This document shows positions 53,701 to 62,875 of a stretch of 64,000 bases of DNA, one piece after another. Position numbers and translations under genes: made by a program. Origin of the DNA: Pyropia haitanensis (taxonomy: Eukaryota; Rhodophyta; Bangiophyceae; Bangiales; Bangiaceae); assembly GCA_008729055.1 (NCBI GenBank), contig SDUX01000083.1, positions 1-64,000 of the forward strand, in the 5' to 3' direction. The notes beneath the pieces were generated by a model, which made no database searches, was not told the DNA's origin, and saw only the letters and a list, made by a program, of their open reading frames with translations. Positions within the stretch are counted from its first letter, which is position 1; every line of letters starts with the position of its first letter.

Positions 53701-54236
53701 CCGTTGGATGCAACGAGCGTTTTGTGGAGCGCCGGTTTCCACGTGTCAATTTTGTGGAATGGTTTTTGCCACGTGGGGGTCCCGACAGCCAGGTGTGACG
53801 GTCGGCGACAAAAGTTCCGCCCTCACACCGTCCACGCCAGTGTGACGGGCGGAACGCGCAGGGGACAGTTTGGGTGGCGGGGCGCACTTTGTGGCCACTG
53901 TTGGACCACTTTCTGGCGACTTTCACGTGAATTTTCTTTGCAGTTATGGAAAGTTCTTGCCCCCAATTGCCCATTTGTGTCCTAATTTGGCCCCCTTTTT
54001 GCCCACTTTTTGCCCACTTCTTACCCACTTCCTACCCACTTGTGCCCACTTTTGCCCACTTTTGCCCACTTTTGCGTCTACAGCGATGCTGCACACGATC
54101 CGGCGGCCGAATTGGCGCGCATCCTTCATTCCAGCCATAGATCCACCCGCTCGATGTCCGAGGTTCGACCCCCACGGTCGTGCATGCGGTGGTAGGCCGC
54201 TTCTCACCCACTTTTGCCCACTGTTGCCCACTTTTG
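50706..54236. repeat. Right edge of the array with variant units
   Basis: About five units with clean sequence but fixed differences. At 50,706-52,490 module B reads GCATCC (canonical GCATGC; e.g. position 50,810) and GATGTCC (canonical GACGTCC; e.g. 50,842). In the unit around 52,100 the end of module A reads ATGGGGTGGTCGG instead of ATGCGGTGGTAGG. The two next units share a G-to-C change at 52,719 and 53,408, exactly 689 bp apart. One unit (51,071-51,802) is 43 bp longer because the decamer tract is duplicated at about 51,208-51,290. The last unit is canonical and stops inside the second decamer tract at about 54,236. Confidence 0.88.
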
Positions 54237-54237
54237 C

Positions 54238-54492
54238 TCACTTCCACCCCCCCCCAGCCGCCACCACCACCACCACCATCACCACCACTACCCCCCCCCT
54301 CCCACCCCTCGCACCCCTCCCCCCCACCCCCACACCCCCCCGCGCCGCCCACCCGCCCCGCGGCGGCAATGAGGCACCCGCCCACGCCCAGTACCGCCAC
54401 CCACAGCTCCTGCTCGGCCGATACCGCGCCACACCCCGCCGTGTGGGCGGCGGGGTAGGAGAAGGAGGGGGGCTTCCCCTACTCCCCCCCCG

Positions 54493-54540
<48 letters not shown>

Positions 54541-56550
54541 GCGGGCGGCGAGCAGCCCGCGCAGGTGGCCCCCCGCCAGCTGCCGCAGCGCCCCCGCCGC
54601 CAGCAGCGCTCCCGCCGCGGCGGGGGAGGCGGCGGCCAGCCGCGCCACCGCCGTCGCCACCGCCGCCACCGCCGCCACCGCCGCCGGCTCCTGGCCTCGG
54701 TCCAGGCCGCCGCCGTTGCGGGCCGAGGAGGCGGCGGCCGCCGCCGCCCCCGCCAGGCACTCGAGGAGGGCGGGGGTCACGGCGGAGACGCGGGCCGCCG
54801 CCTCGGCGGCGTCGCGCCCCGCACCCAGGACGGAGGCCACCGCGACCATGGCGGGAGCAACCGCGGGCGCCAGGCCCGGCGCCCGCGCCGCCGCCGCCGC
54901 CGCCGCCGCAAACGCCACCGCCGCGGACCGCCCCGGGTCGGCGTTGTCATCGTCACCATTGTCGCCGTCGCCGCCGCCGCCGCCACACCCGGCAATAGCG
55001 GGGGCCACCGCCACGGCGCCGGCGAGGAGGAGGTCCCCAACCGCCCCCACGAGCGCCACCGGCAGCGCGCCGCCGCGGGTGCCCACGGTGGCGGGGAAGG
55101 TGGGGGCCGCGGCATCCCCTTCCGCCGCCACCGTGCCGGGCGGCGACCACCTGCCGCCGCCGCCGCCGCCCCCGCCGCCGCCGCCGCCACTGCCGCCCGC
55201 GGCGGGCACCACCACCACGGGGACGCCCAGCGCGGCAACGGCCGCCGCCACCGCCGCCGCGATCGCCCCCTGCACCGCGTCGCGGTCGGCAGGGACGGCA
55301 GCCCGGACCGGGCTCCTTTCCCCCACGCGCCCACCCGGGCGGGCAGACGCCACGCCGCCACCCCACTCCCCCCCCCCCCCCCCCCCCTCGGCGGCGGCGC
55401 CTCCGCCGCTGCCCCCCTCCACCAGCGCCCGCAGCAGCAGCGCCGCCACGGCAGCGGTCACGCCCACCCCCGTCGGCAACACGGCGGTGGCCACCACGGG
55501 CGGCGGCGGACACCCGCGGGCGGGGCACCACCACCCCCTCACGTCAGCCTCGGCGCCGGGCCAGGCAGGGGCGGCGGCGGCGGCGGCGGCGGCGCTCGCC
55601 CCGCCCGGTACACCCCCGCCCCCCAGCCCCGCGAGCGCCAGCAGGAAGGCGGGGCCCCAAAACGCGGCGCCCGCCGCGGTCGCCACCGCCGGCGCCGCGG
55701 CGGCCGCGACGCAGGCCCAGAGGACGGGCACCGCCGCCGCCCCCGGGAATGCCCCCCCCACGGGGGTGCGCCTGGTGCCACTTCCCCCCACCCCCACCCC
55801 CCCCCCCCCTCCCCCCCCGCCGCTGCAGCCGCCGCCGCCGCCTGCACCATCAACGGCGGCCTCGTCGGCCGCGGCCCCCCCCCACCACCCCCTCCCCCCC
55901 CCAGCCCCCCCGCCGCGTCGGCGGCGGCGCCCAGCGCCTCGACCAGCCGCCCCCGCCCCGCGGCGCGCCCCCACAGCCTGTTGACCCCCGCGACTGCGGC
56001 GGCCAGACCAGGCGCCAGGGGCACCCCGCCAGCGGCGGTGGCGGGCGCCGTCGCCGCCACCCCCGCCGCCCCCGCCGCCCCCACCGCCGCCACCGCCGCC
56101 TGCCGCCGCGCCAGGCGGACCAGCAGGACCAGGTCATACGGGCAGCCGCCCGCGCCGGGGCCGCCCGCCGCCGCGGCGGCGCGCCGCACCACCCCGAGGG
56201 CTGCGGGCGCCCACGGGGCCCCCCCGTGGCCCGCCGCCGCCGCCACCGCCACCGAGACGGCCTCGGAAAGGGCCTCGAGGGATGGCGGGGCGGCCGCGCC
56301 GCCGCCGCCGCCGGCCACCACCGCCGCCGCCACCGCCGCCGCCGCCGTCGCACCGCGGCTCTCATCAGCGCCAGCCCCCCCGCTGGGTCGCGCGGAGGCC
56401 GACGTGGGTGCCGGCGGCGGCCGCGCCGACCCCACCGCCGCCCCCACCAGATATGAGTAAAAAGCCACCGCCGCGGCGGCCGAGGCGTTGGCGGCGGCGC
56501 CCAGCGGCCACCGCAGCACGCGCAGCACGTTGGGGAGGGCCCAGGCGCCG

Positions 56551-56597
<47 letters not shown>

Positions 56598-56666
56598 GCC
56601 AGCCGCCGCCACGCCCACACGGGCGGCAGACCCGTTTTGATGTCGGGGGGGAGGAAACCTGGCCAT
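54238..56666 (-). CDS. Ala/Gly-rich protein with ARM-like or hydrophobic helices, frame-broken
   Basis: I do not recognise this gene. Translation from ATG 56,666 gives a short Arg/Pro start, about 20 Gly encoded by a GCC/GGC microsatellite, then a hydrophobic helix with A-W-A-L-P and F-Y-S-Y-L-V-G, then Ala-rich helices with C-P-Y-D-L-V-L-L-V. Near 55,795-55,912, in C-rich runs, the plausible frame changes. The second frame (about 55,900 to 54,540) holds V-P-V-L-W-A-C-V and helices ending in A-L-L-A-A-G-A-L-R-Q-L, which resemble armadillo repeats. A second change falls at the poly-C run 54,493-54,538; beyond it A-E-Q-E-L-W-V-A-V-L-G continues in the third frame and runs into the satellite without a proper end. 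The downstream pieces lack their own ATG, which supports one gene broken by homopolymer length errors or real frameshifts. The ARM assignment is inference; membrane segments are the alternative. Confidence 0.42.
54493..54538. repeat. Poly-C run of 46 nt
   Basis: An unbroken run of 46 C, preceded by shorter C runs from 54,484. It lies inside the minus-strand Ala/Gly-rich gene, would read as polyglycine there, and coincides with a change of the likely coding frame. Its length is unlikely to be sequenced exactly. Confidence 0.97.
55368..55387. repeat. Poly-C run of 20 nt
   Basis: Twenty consecutive C inside the minus-strand Ala/Gly-rich gene (polyglycine on that strand). Further C runs of about 9-12 nt lie at 55,797-55,818 and 55,876-55,910. 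Confidence 0.95.
56546..56610. repeat. GCC trinucleotide microsatellite
   Basis: Mostly uninterrupted GCC units with a few ACC interruptions. On the minus strand it encodes the polyglycine near the N-terminus of the Ala/Gly-rich protein. Shorter GCC arrays occur throughout 54,600-56,600. Confidence 0.93.
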
Positions 56667-56960
56667 TATGGAGAGGAATGGTCATCACAGGGGTGCGGAG
56701 CGGCCACGACGGAGGGAGGGCGACCAAGACGGGGAGGGAGGCGGGCACGACGGGGGGGGGGGGCGGCATGACAGAGTGGGGTCGGCCATGACTGTGGGGG
56801 AGGCAGCGACGTCATGGGGGGTGAACGGCGACGGCGGGGGGGCGGAAGGCGGCGATGGGGGGGCGAAAGGCGGCGATGGGGGGGGGACGGAGACGACGGG
56901 GGAGGGGACGGCGACGACGAGGGGGGGGACGGCGACGACGGGGCGGACGGCGGGTGGCAC
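56667..56960. repeat. G-rich minisatellite upstream of the minus-strand gene
   Basis: The plus strand is strongly purine-rich, with degenerate repeats of about 20-22 bp: GGCGGCGATGGGGGG occurs twice near 56,848-56,884 and GGGGACGGCGACGACG occurs twice near 56,904-56,942. It starts one base upstream of the minus-strand ATG at 56,666, so on that strand it would be a pyrimidine-rich 5' leader or promoter region. The short Pro-rich and Gly-rich frames through it look like consequences of composition, not genes. Confidence 0.7.
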
Positions 56961-58440
56961 GTCGACGGCGGCTGCAATTTCGATTGTGGTGGCGGATTGT
57001 TCGTCTGCACCCCTCTCCCATTCACGCAGTATGGCGTCTTTCGCTCTCCGCGTCTCTGGTTCGCACACTGGGAGAGCAAGAGATCGCGTGAGTCGCAATA
57101 AAGAAAGAAGAAAAAAATCTGTACAAGCTTCCCAACTGGCAGATTCACTCACCTTAGCAGATAGGACCATCGATCCGAGCGAGAGGTGGCTCTGGGCTTG
57201 CAGCGACGCGGCCGCAGAGAAGATCACATGCGAAGTCCTTCACGGAGCCTGCGGCGAGCGTTGGACAGAGCCGTGTGGCTTCCACAGGCAGCTGTGCCAC
57301 AGATGAGCGACTGGATGTGGACCACGCCAGGTTGAAGCGCACTGGGTGGCCCAACAACAGACACGAGTGGTCTGGCACTGAAGGGTTGAGCCATGCGGCC
57401 TGCCCTGATCCCTCCTTCGTGACAGCCCATTCTGGATCTAAGAAGGGGTTCTCCTTCCGCCCAATGAGAGAGCCGCACGCTCGCACTGTAGGCCCGAGTA
57501 GGGCTGAACACGCCAGGTACAGGACACCTCCCCGTGTCGGGTTGCCCTTCAGATTTCACCTCAGAGAGAGGGGAGCAGGGGTCAATTCAAACCCGACATC
57601 CCCTGAGGGGTCTCATTAGCACTTCACTAAGAGTGTTTCCAACGGTGGCGTACCAACTCGCGACCATCTTGCCGCAATATATTATTCAAGCGCAACGTGG
57701 GCTCCTCTGACTGGCTGAGACCTGCTGCTGTTCAGGTTCATAAAGTAGTTGTTCTGAGACGGGGGCTACATGGTTCGGAGGGACGACAGCCTGTCTGAGG
57801 GAGGACCGAGAACCCTCTCGGATAGCAATTTGAGTGTGGTCATGGATTGCATGTGTTCGCTGACTCTGTCGTGCGATTTCGCACGCGTCGCGACAATATG
57901 CAAGAACGTGCACTAGCCCCCCTTGTGGATTGCCCAGGACGCCGAAAGACTGTCTCCATTGCTCGTCGTGCCGGCAAAATAGCGAGACACGCTGCACAAA
58001 AAGGATCATTGGAGCAAAATATGGCCCACTCTTTGCAGGAATGGGGCCGTACTCGGCATGGAACAGAAAATATTGTGCCACGTATGCGAGTATTTTCACG
58101 CATAAACGCGTGCCATAAGCCATGTTCACGCAAGCACATGTGCAAGTATGGTCGTTTTGGCATGTTTTGGAGGTCGTCGAGTTGGGACAGCCAATGACAT
58201 TGCTCTGTTCGTCTCGCCGTTGGGACAGGCGACTGGTCACAGCAACGCATGCCGGAAGTCCGTCTCCTGTCGGGGCGGGCCCGGCTCGGGCCGACTCGAG
58301 TCGGCCTCGGTTCTGTGGCTGTCCGTCGGTCTGGGATGACTGCCCAGACTGTCAACCGCGCGCGCGTCGTTCCCCTGCGTAGCGTACACGCGATCGACGC
58401 GTTGCCAGTGCGCGCCGAGCATCCGAGGACGCGCTAGCTG
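56961..58440. other. Unique, compositionally balanced interval with no recognisable gene
   Basis: About 1.5 kb of non-repetitive sequence, lower in GC than both flanks. The longest true frame, 184 codons on the minus strand (58,240-57,686), and a 116-codon plus-strand frame (57,847-58,197) show no domain I recognise, and their codons lack the strong G/C third-position preference expected of genes in this genome. An AATAAA occurs at 57,097-57,102 followed by an A-rich stretch, but no convincing gene ends there. Most likely intergenic. Confidence 0.55.
58289..58306. repeat. Perfect 18-bp palindrome
   Basis: GGCCGACTCGAGTCGGCC reads the same on both strands, centred on an XhoI-type CTCGAG core, and sits in a locally GC-rich patch at the right end of the unique interval. 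It could form a small cruciform or be a dimeric protein-binding site; no function can be assigned. Confidence 0.9.
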
Positions 58441-59600
58441 TGCAAGTTCCCCCAGTTTTTTTTCGGGATTTTTGCCCGAGCGCGCTGGCCCCCCTCTGCG
58501 CCCCCTCTGGAGCCCTGCCGCGAAATTTCAGCCTCGATTATATGTCGCGCGTGCTGCTTCGCCCCCCCGCGCCCGCCGCGATCCCCCACGACCATCCCCG
58601 CGTTGCGTTGCGTGGCGCCGCCGCAGACGGCACAGCCCCAGTCGGATCCCCCCTGCATCTCCCTGCACCCCCTTGCCTCGTTTTGAGGCGGCATGAGGGG
58701 TGGGGATATCTGCTCGCGCGGGCCCGCCACCATGTGGCCGCCGTCAGCCCCCCTCCACCAAGGACGTGTACCCCAGGGCGGGCCCATTCATGGCGGACCC
58801 TACCTCCGGTCTCTCCCGCCATGGGCGACGCTCTCTCTGGCGCTCGGCGGCCGCGCAGCGGCCACGGGTGGTGGCCGACCGCACCCCCCTGCCGGTCGGC
58901 CCACGTGGACGGGTCGCCTTCGCTTCGCGGCCTCGCCACGGCCAGGGGTCGTTGTCCCCCCCCTCCCCTTTCGGCTTTGCGGCCGCGCGGCGGCCGCGGA
59001 TCGTCGCCCTCCCCCGCTGTCTGGCCGGCCGCGCGGCGGCCGCTGATAGGGGATACCCCCCCCGCCTGGGGCGTCCTGATTCTGTTTGTGGCGGCGCTGG
59101 TGGAGCGCCGCCTTGCCTGGCGTTTGTGCCGGCCGCACGGTTGATGCGGCTGGTCCCCAAGGCGGCCACACTCTTCACGTGGCTGGCCGCCATCCCCCCT
59201 TCTGGGCCCGCTTGGGCGGGGGCGCCTCCCGCGGGTTTTCTTTTGTGCTGGCGGCCGGGACCACTGTTTGTGGCCCCGCCGGGACCGCTGCGTGCGCCTC
59301 GGCGACGGTCGCCCCCCCTTGGCGGCCGCTCGGCGGCCGCGGATTGGGGACACCCCCACCGCTAGCTGGGTCGTACCCGCACTGTTCGTCGCCGCGGTGC
59401 GGGAGCGCCGTCCATCCTAGTTTTTTTTCCGGCCGCACGGTTGATGCGGCTGCTTCCAGGCGGCCACATTGTGTACGTGGCTGGCCGCCGTCCTCCCTCC
59501 TGGGTCGCTTGTGCGGGGGCGCCTCCTTTCGCTGGTCTGGGTGGCCGCGTCCCCCCCTCTGTTTGCGGCCCCGCTTGAGAGGGCCGATCCGGCGTCCGAC
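58441..59600. repeat. GC-rich degenerate repeat region
   Basis: The segment is rich in NotI-like GCGGCCGC cores (about 58,848, 58,980, 59,036, 59,335) flanked by similar sequence, indicating an old degenerate repeat with spacing near 60 bp and multiples of it. Several frames stay open on both strands, for example a 273-codon minus frame, but they show no domain and the better-conserved words jump between frames. I see no supportable gene here. Confidence 0.6.
59030..59530 (+). repeat. Imperfect tandem duplication, offset about 300 bp
   Basis: Sequence at 59,101-59,228 recurs at 59,401-59,525. CCGGCCGCACGGTTGATGCG starts at 59,129 and again at 59,429, exactly 300 bp later; GGAGCGCCG, GTGGCTGGCCGCC and GGGGGCGCCTCC follow in both copies. 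The offset shrinks to 297 bp by the end and frame-disrupting indels occur in between, so the duplication does not appear to be kept as coding sequence. Confidence 0.85.
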
Positions 59601-59822
59601 AAGTGCTGAGGTCGCTCGGCTTTTGCAGCTGGTGTCCAAGTGTACGTGCGGTGGCTATGACTAGCTGCCACGAGGTGGGACGGGTTTGGATACGTGAACC
59701 GGTTTGTACTCGCGGTTGCGGGCGCTGTTGTGGGCCGCAAGTCGGCCCCGGCGACGATCTCTTCCCTTCTCTTTCGCACTCTCTGTTGTTCCCCGTACCG
59801 CCTTTTCCCTCCTCGGACCGCC

Positions 59823-62356
59823 ATGTGTGTGAGTTACGCAGGCTCGGATGGGGATCGGCGCCCCTCTTGGGCGGATCGGAGCGGACCTGGCGCGGGAGGG
59901 GGGCGTGGGGGGGGGCGGCTGCCACCGGGAGGCGGGCCGCCCCCTCGGCAGATAAGCAAGGACCAGCGGCGTCGCGGAAGTCGGCGCCTGTGCGCACGCT
60001 GTCGTCGTGCGCAGATAACGGGACCCGAGTATCCTTTGTGCCACTGGAGCTGCGGCTGCCCGTGGGCGGCTCGGCCGCCGCCAGGCGAGCCGGTGAACCG
60101 GTGGTGGGGCTGTGTCACGGAGCCGACGAGGACCGAACGGCGTCGCGGCTTTCGGCGGCTGTGCTGGCAGTGTCGCGTGGCCGACCGCGCGGGGCCTCAG
60201 CACGGTCTTTGCCGCTGGACCTGCCGCTGTCCTTGGGCAGCGCGGCCGCAGGCACAGAGCTCGGGCGGCCTGCAGACCCACGTTGGCGGACAGGGACGCC
60301 GTGGGGCAGTGGCCTGGCCGGGGCTGGCGGCGGCAACCAACTGCCGGCGCGGCCGCCGAGCCCGCGTGGGTGGGGCGGGCCGAGCGGAACGAACAACCAA
60401 CGGCCGGAGCGGCCGCCGAGCCCAAGTCGGTGGGGCGGGCCGAGCGGGGGCAACAACCAACGGCCGGAGCGGCCGGCGAGCCCGCGTGGGTGGGGTGGGC
60501 CGAGCGGGGGCAACAACCAGCTGCCGGCGCGGCCGCCGAGCCCGCGTGGGTGGGGCGGGCCGAGCGGGGCGAACAACCAACGGCCGGAGCGGCGGCCGAG
60601 CCCAAGTCGGTGGGGCGGGCCGAGCGGGGGCAACAACCAACGGCCGGAGCGGCCGGCGAGCCCGCGTGGGTGGGGCGGGCCGAGCGGGGGCAACAACCAG
60701 CTGCCGGCGCGGCCGCCGAGCCCGCGTGGGTGGGGCGGGCCGAGCGGGGCGAACAACCAACGGCCGGAGCGGCGGCCGAGCCCAAGTCGGTGGGGTGGGC
60801 CGAGCGGGGGCAACAACCAGCTGCCGGGGCGGCCGCCGAGCCCGCGAGGGTGGAGCGGGCCGAGCGGGGGCGACAACCAACTGCCGGCGCGGCCGCCGAG
60901 CCCGCGTGGGTGGGGCGGGCCGAGCGGGGCGAACAACCAACGGCCGGAGCGGCCGCCAAGCCCGCGTGGGTGGGGCAGACCGAGCCTGGGCACCAACCAA
61001 CTGACGGCACGGCGGCCGAGCCCAACTCGGTGGGGCGAGCCGAACGGGGGCAACAACCAACGGCAGGAGCGGCCGCCGAGCCCGCCTGGGTGGGGCGGGC
61101 CGAGCGGGGGCAACGACAACCAACTGGCGGAGCGGCCACCGAGCCCGCGTGGGTGGGGCGGGCCGATCGGGGGCAACATCAACCAACTGGCGGAGCGGCC
61201 ACCGAGCCCGCGTGGGTGGGGCGGGCCGAGCGGGGCGAACAACCAACGGCCGGAGCGGCCACCGAGCCCGCGTGGGTGGGGCAGGCCGAGCGGGGCGAAC
61301 AACCAACGGCCGGAGCGGCCACCGAGCCCGCGTGGGTGGGGCGGGCCGAGCGGGGGCAACAACCACCTGCCGGCGCGGCCGCCGAGCCCGCGAGGGTGGG
61401 GCGGGCCGAGCGGGGGCAACAACCAACTGCCGGCGCGGCCGCCGAGCCCGCGTGGGTGGGGCGGGCCGAGCGGGGCGAACAACCAACGGCCGGAGCGGCG
61501 GCCGAGCCCAAGTCGGTGGGGCGGGCCGAGCCGGGGCAACAACAACCACCTGCCGGAGCGGCCGCCGAGCCCGCTTGGGTGGGGCAGGCCGAGCGGGGGC
61601 GACAACCAACTGCCGGCGCGGCGGGCCAGCCCGCGTGGGTGGGGCGGGCCAAGTGGGGGCAACAACCAGCGGCTGCTGCGGCCGCCGAGCCCGCGTTTGT
61701 TGGGGGGGCCGAGCGGGGCCGACAACCAACTGCCAGCACGGCCGCCGAGCCCGCGTGGCGGCCGCGCTGCGGGGCCAAGCGACCACTTGCAGCAGCGGCC
61801 GGCGAACTTGCTGCAGCCGCCAGGCCCGCCGTTGGACGGGTATCCGGATCGCCCGCGGGCAAACGACACCGGGACAGTCCGTCACCTGAGCCCTCGCGGA
61901 AGACCAGGGCCGCCGTTGGGCGGCGGCCAAGTCGGGCCGCTTGGCGGCACCGAGGAGCAGCAGCAGAGGCGGCCGCTGAGCCCGCGCCGGCCGTCAGCTG
62001 CCACGCTCGCGAACCCTCAGGCACGCGCGCGGGCGTGGGTGAACCAGCTGCCGCGTCCGCCGAGCCCGCGCGGGCCGGAGAGGCCGTCAGCTGGCGGCCG
62101 CGACGGTGCGCCGACGGGATTGAGATTGCTGCTCCCCGGTGGCGGAGCGGGAGCCAACGGGGGCAACCACCAGCAGCAGCAGCGGCCGCCACGTCTGCCG
62201 AGCTCGCCGAGCCCGCGGAACAGGGGTGGCCGGGCACTGGGTGGCAGCGAGGGTGCCCGACTGGGCAGGACGCCCCGCAAGTTCCCGCTCCGGGCCCACT
62301 CGGCCATCTGCAGCCACTAGTCGGAGGCGGCCGAGCGGGAGCAAGGGAGGAACCTC

Positions 62357-62396
<40 letters not shown>

Positions 62397-62415
62397 GCCA
62401 GAAAGCGGCAACTGA
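59823..62415 (+). CDS. Tandem Cys-motif protein with 20-residue repeat domain and polyQ tail (one frame shift)
   Basis: I do not recognise this gene. ATG 59,823, in good context (CCGCCATG), is the first ATG in its frame. Residues 49-85 and 106-142 form two copies of one motif, L-C-x2-C-x12-C-x3-C-x-C-P-W-A-A-R-P, with Cys at 57/60/73/77/79 and 114/117/130/134/136; the spacing suggests zinc binding. Of 24 identical residues between copies, 11 use different codons, so this frame is truly protein-coding. Between about 60,240 and 60,340 the likely frame changes: the downstream frame has no ATG of its own, and the repeats there read P-A-W-V-G-R-A-E-R-G-Q-Q-P-T-A-G-A-A-A-E with several synonymous differences. 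The tail has a basic K-R-H-R-D-S-P-S-P-E-P-S-R-K stretch (a possible nuclear signal) and 12 Gln before the stop at 62,413-62,415. The shift may be an assembly indel, an unseen intron or a real mutation. Confidence 0.45.
60361..61749 (+). repeat. 60/63-bp coding minisatellite, 23 full units
   Basis: Twenty units of 60 bp and three of 63 bp (starting at 61,081, 61,144 and 61,507) follow each other, with partial units at about 60,320 and from 61,750. All length changes are multiples of three, so every plus frame stays open for most of the array. The frame reading P-A-W-V-G-R-A-E-R-G-Q-Q-P-T-A-G-A-A-A-E absorbs the commonest variants (ACG/ACT, GGA/GGC, GCC/GCG) silently. Near the left end units alternate in threes, with the P-K-S-V-G variant at 60,421, 60,601 and 60,781, which gives a 180-bp higher-order period. 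Confidence 0.93.
62359..62394 (+). repeat. (CAG)12 microsatellite
   Basis: Twelve perfect CAG units. In the repeat-domain frame of the preceding gene this is a 12-residue polyglutamine tract seven codons before the stop. Confidence 0.97.
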
Positions 62416-62875
62416 GCGCGAGTGGGGGGGCGGGGCCGCTCATTTGCGGCCCCCAGGCGAGGCCGAGTCCAACGAGCGGGCCCCAAGCCGTCCCTGTCCG
62501 CAATCGGCTGTCGTCTTCAGGGACGGGCAGCGAGCCGCCGAGGTGTTCCCCGTCGCCTGCCGCAGCGAACGAGCCGCGGCGGGGCGAGGGGGGGTCTGCC
62601 ACCCGCGCTGGGGGGGCATCAACCATCGTGCACCGACATGGAGGCGCCCAGCGGTCACACAAGCGTGGGCCGAGCGACACCGGCCCACCACCGCGGCCAT
62701 CCTCGAGCAGCTCGCCGCGGCCCGCAACGGCGACGCGCCTACGTGAGAGCAGGCGCACCGACCTTCCGTCGTGTCATCCTCGTGCCGCCGCTCCATCTCG
62801 ATCCGACGGACACGGGGCGGCGGCGGGAGCGGGACAGCCTGCGGCGACATTGACGCCGACGCCGACGACACGACC
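62416..62875. other. Interval between the two plus-strand genes
   Basis: About 460 bp of GC-rich sequence, presumably 3' untranslated region, spacer and promoter or leader of the next gene. The frame of the downstream gene is closed by TGA at 62,744-62,746 and has no ATG before 62,876. Another frame stays open from 62,139 to 63,362, rich in Ser, Pro and Arg; I cannot exclude that part of it is an exon, but it shows no domain. I see no clear TATA box. Confidence 0.5.

Larger units (their letters stand above)
1..54236. repeat. 689-bp satellite tandem array, about 77 readable copies
   Basis: The sequence recurs head to tail with a period of exactly 689 bp; for example the segment beginning at 231 recurs at 920, 1609, 2298 and so on to 53,870. 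All copies face the same way. Counting unit landmarks gives about 77 copies, excluding the N gap, and the array runs off the left edge of the window. In long blocks the overlapping translations in several frames on both strands are identical from unit to unit, so the DNA itself is identical there. No unit carries a recognisable protein domain, tRNA, rRNA or transposase. Composition is mixed: T-rich microsatellite tracts alternate with GC-rich segments. It could be a centromeric, subtelomeric or knob-type satellite; nothing in the window decides which. Open frames in nearly every phase follow from the repeat and are not treated as genes. Confidence 0.98.

Noticed and set aside
1..54236. Hundreds of open frames of 60-450 codons on both strands of the satellite
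   Set aside because: They recur every 689 bp in nearly every frame, overlap each other on both strands, have no domains and use non-ATG starts in places. They follow from a repeat with few stops.
53870..55984. A 704-codon plus-strand frame from the satellite into the GC-rich region
   Set aside because: It starts in satellite sequence and becomes Pro/Ala/Thr low complexity, opposite the minus-strand frames that show helix-like and less repetitive sequence. It has no domain.
57097..57102. AATAAA as a polyadenylation signal
   Set aside because: No supported plus-strand gene ends upstream, and an A-rich stretch follows by composition.
57686..58240. A 184-codon minus-strand frame in the unique interval
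   Set aside because: No domain and no G/C third-position preference like the better-supported genes here. It is probably chance.
60115..61869. Minus-strand frames of 435-584 codons over the 60-bp minisatellite
   Set aside because: A repeat of 60/63 bp without stops is open in all frames. Codon-level silent variation favours the plus strand.
59603..62320. A 905-codon plus-strand frame rich in R-P-P-S-P-R-G-W-G-G-P-S-G
   Set aside because: It starts at GTG, misses the two conserved Cys motifs, and the commonest unit variants change its residues (R/L, E/A, P/R) while remaining silent in the neighbouring frame.
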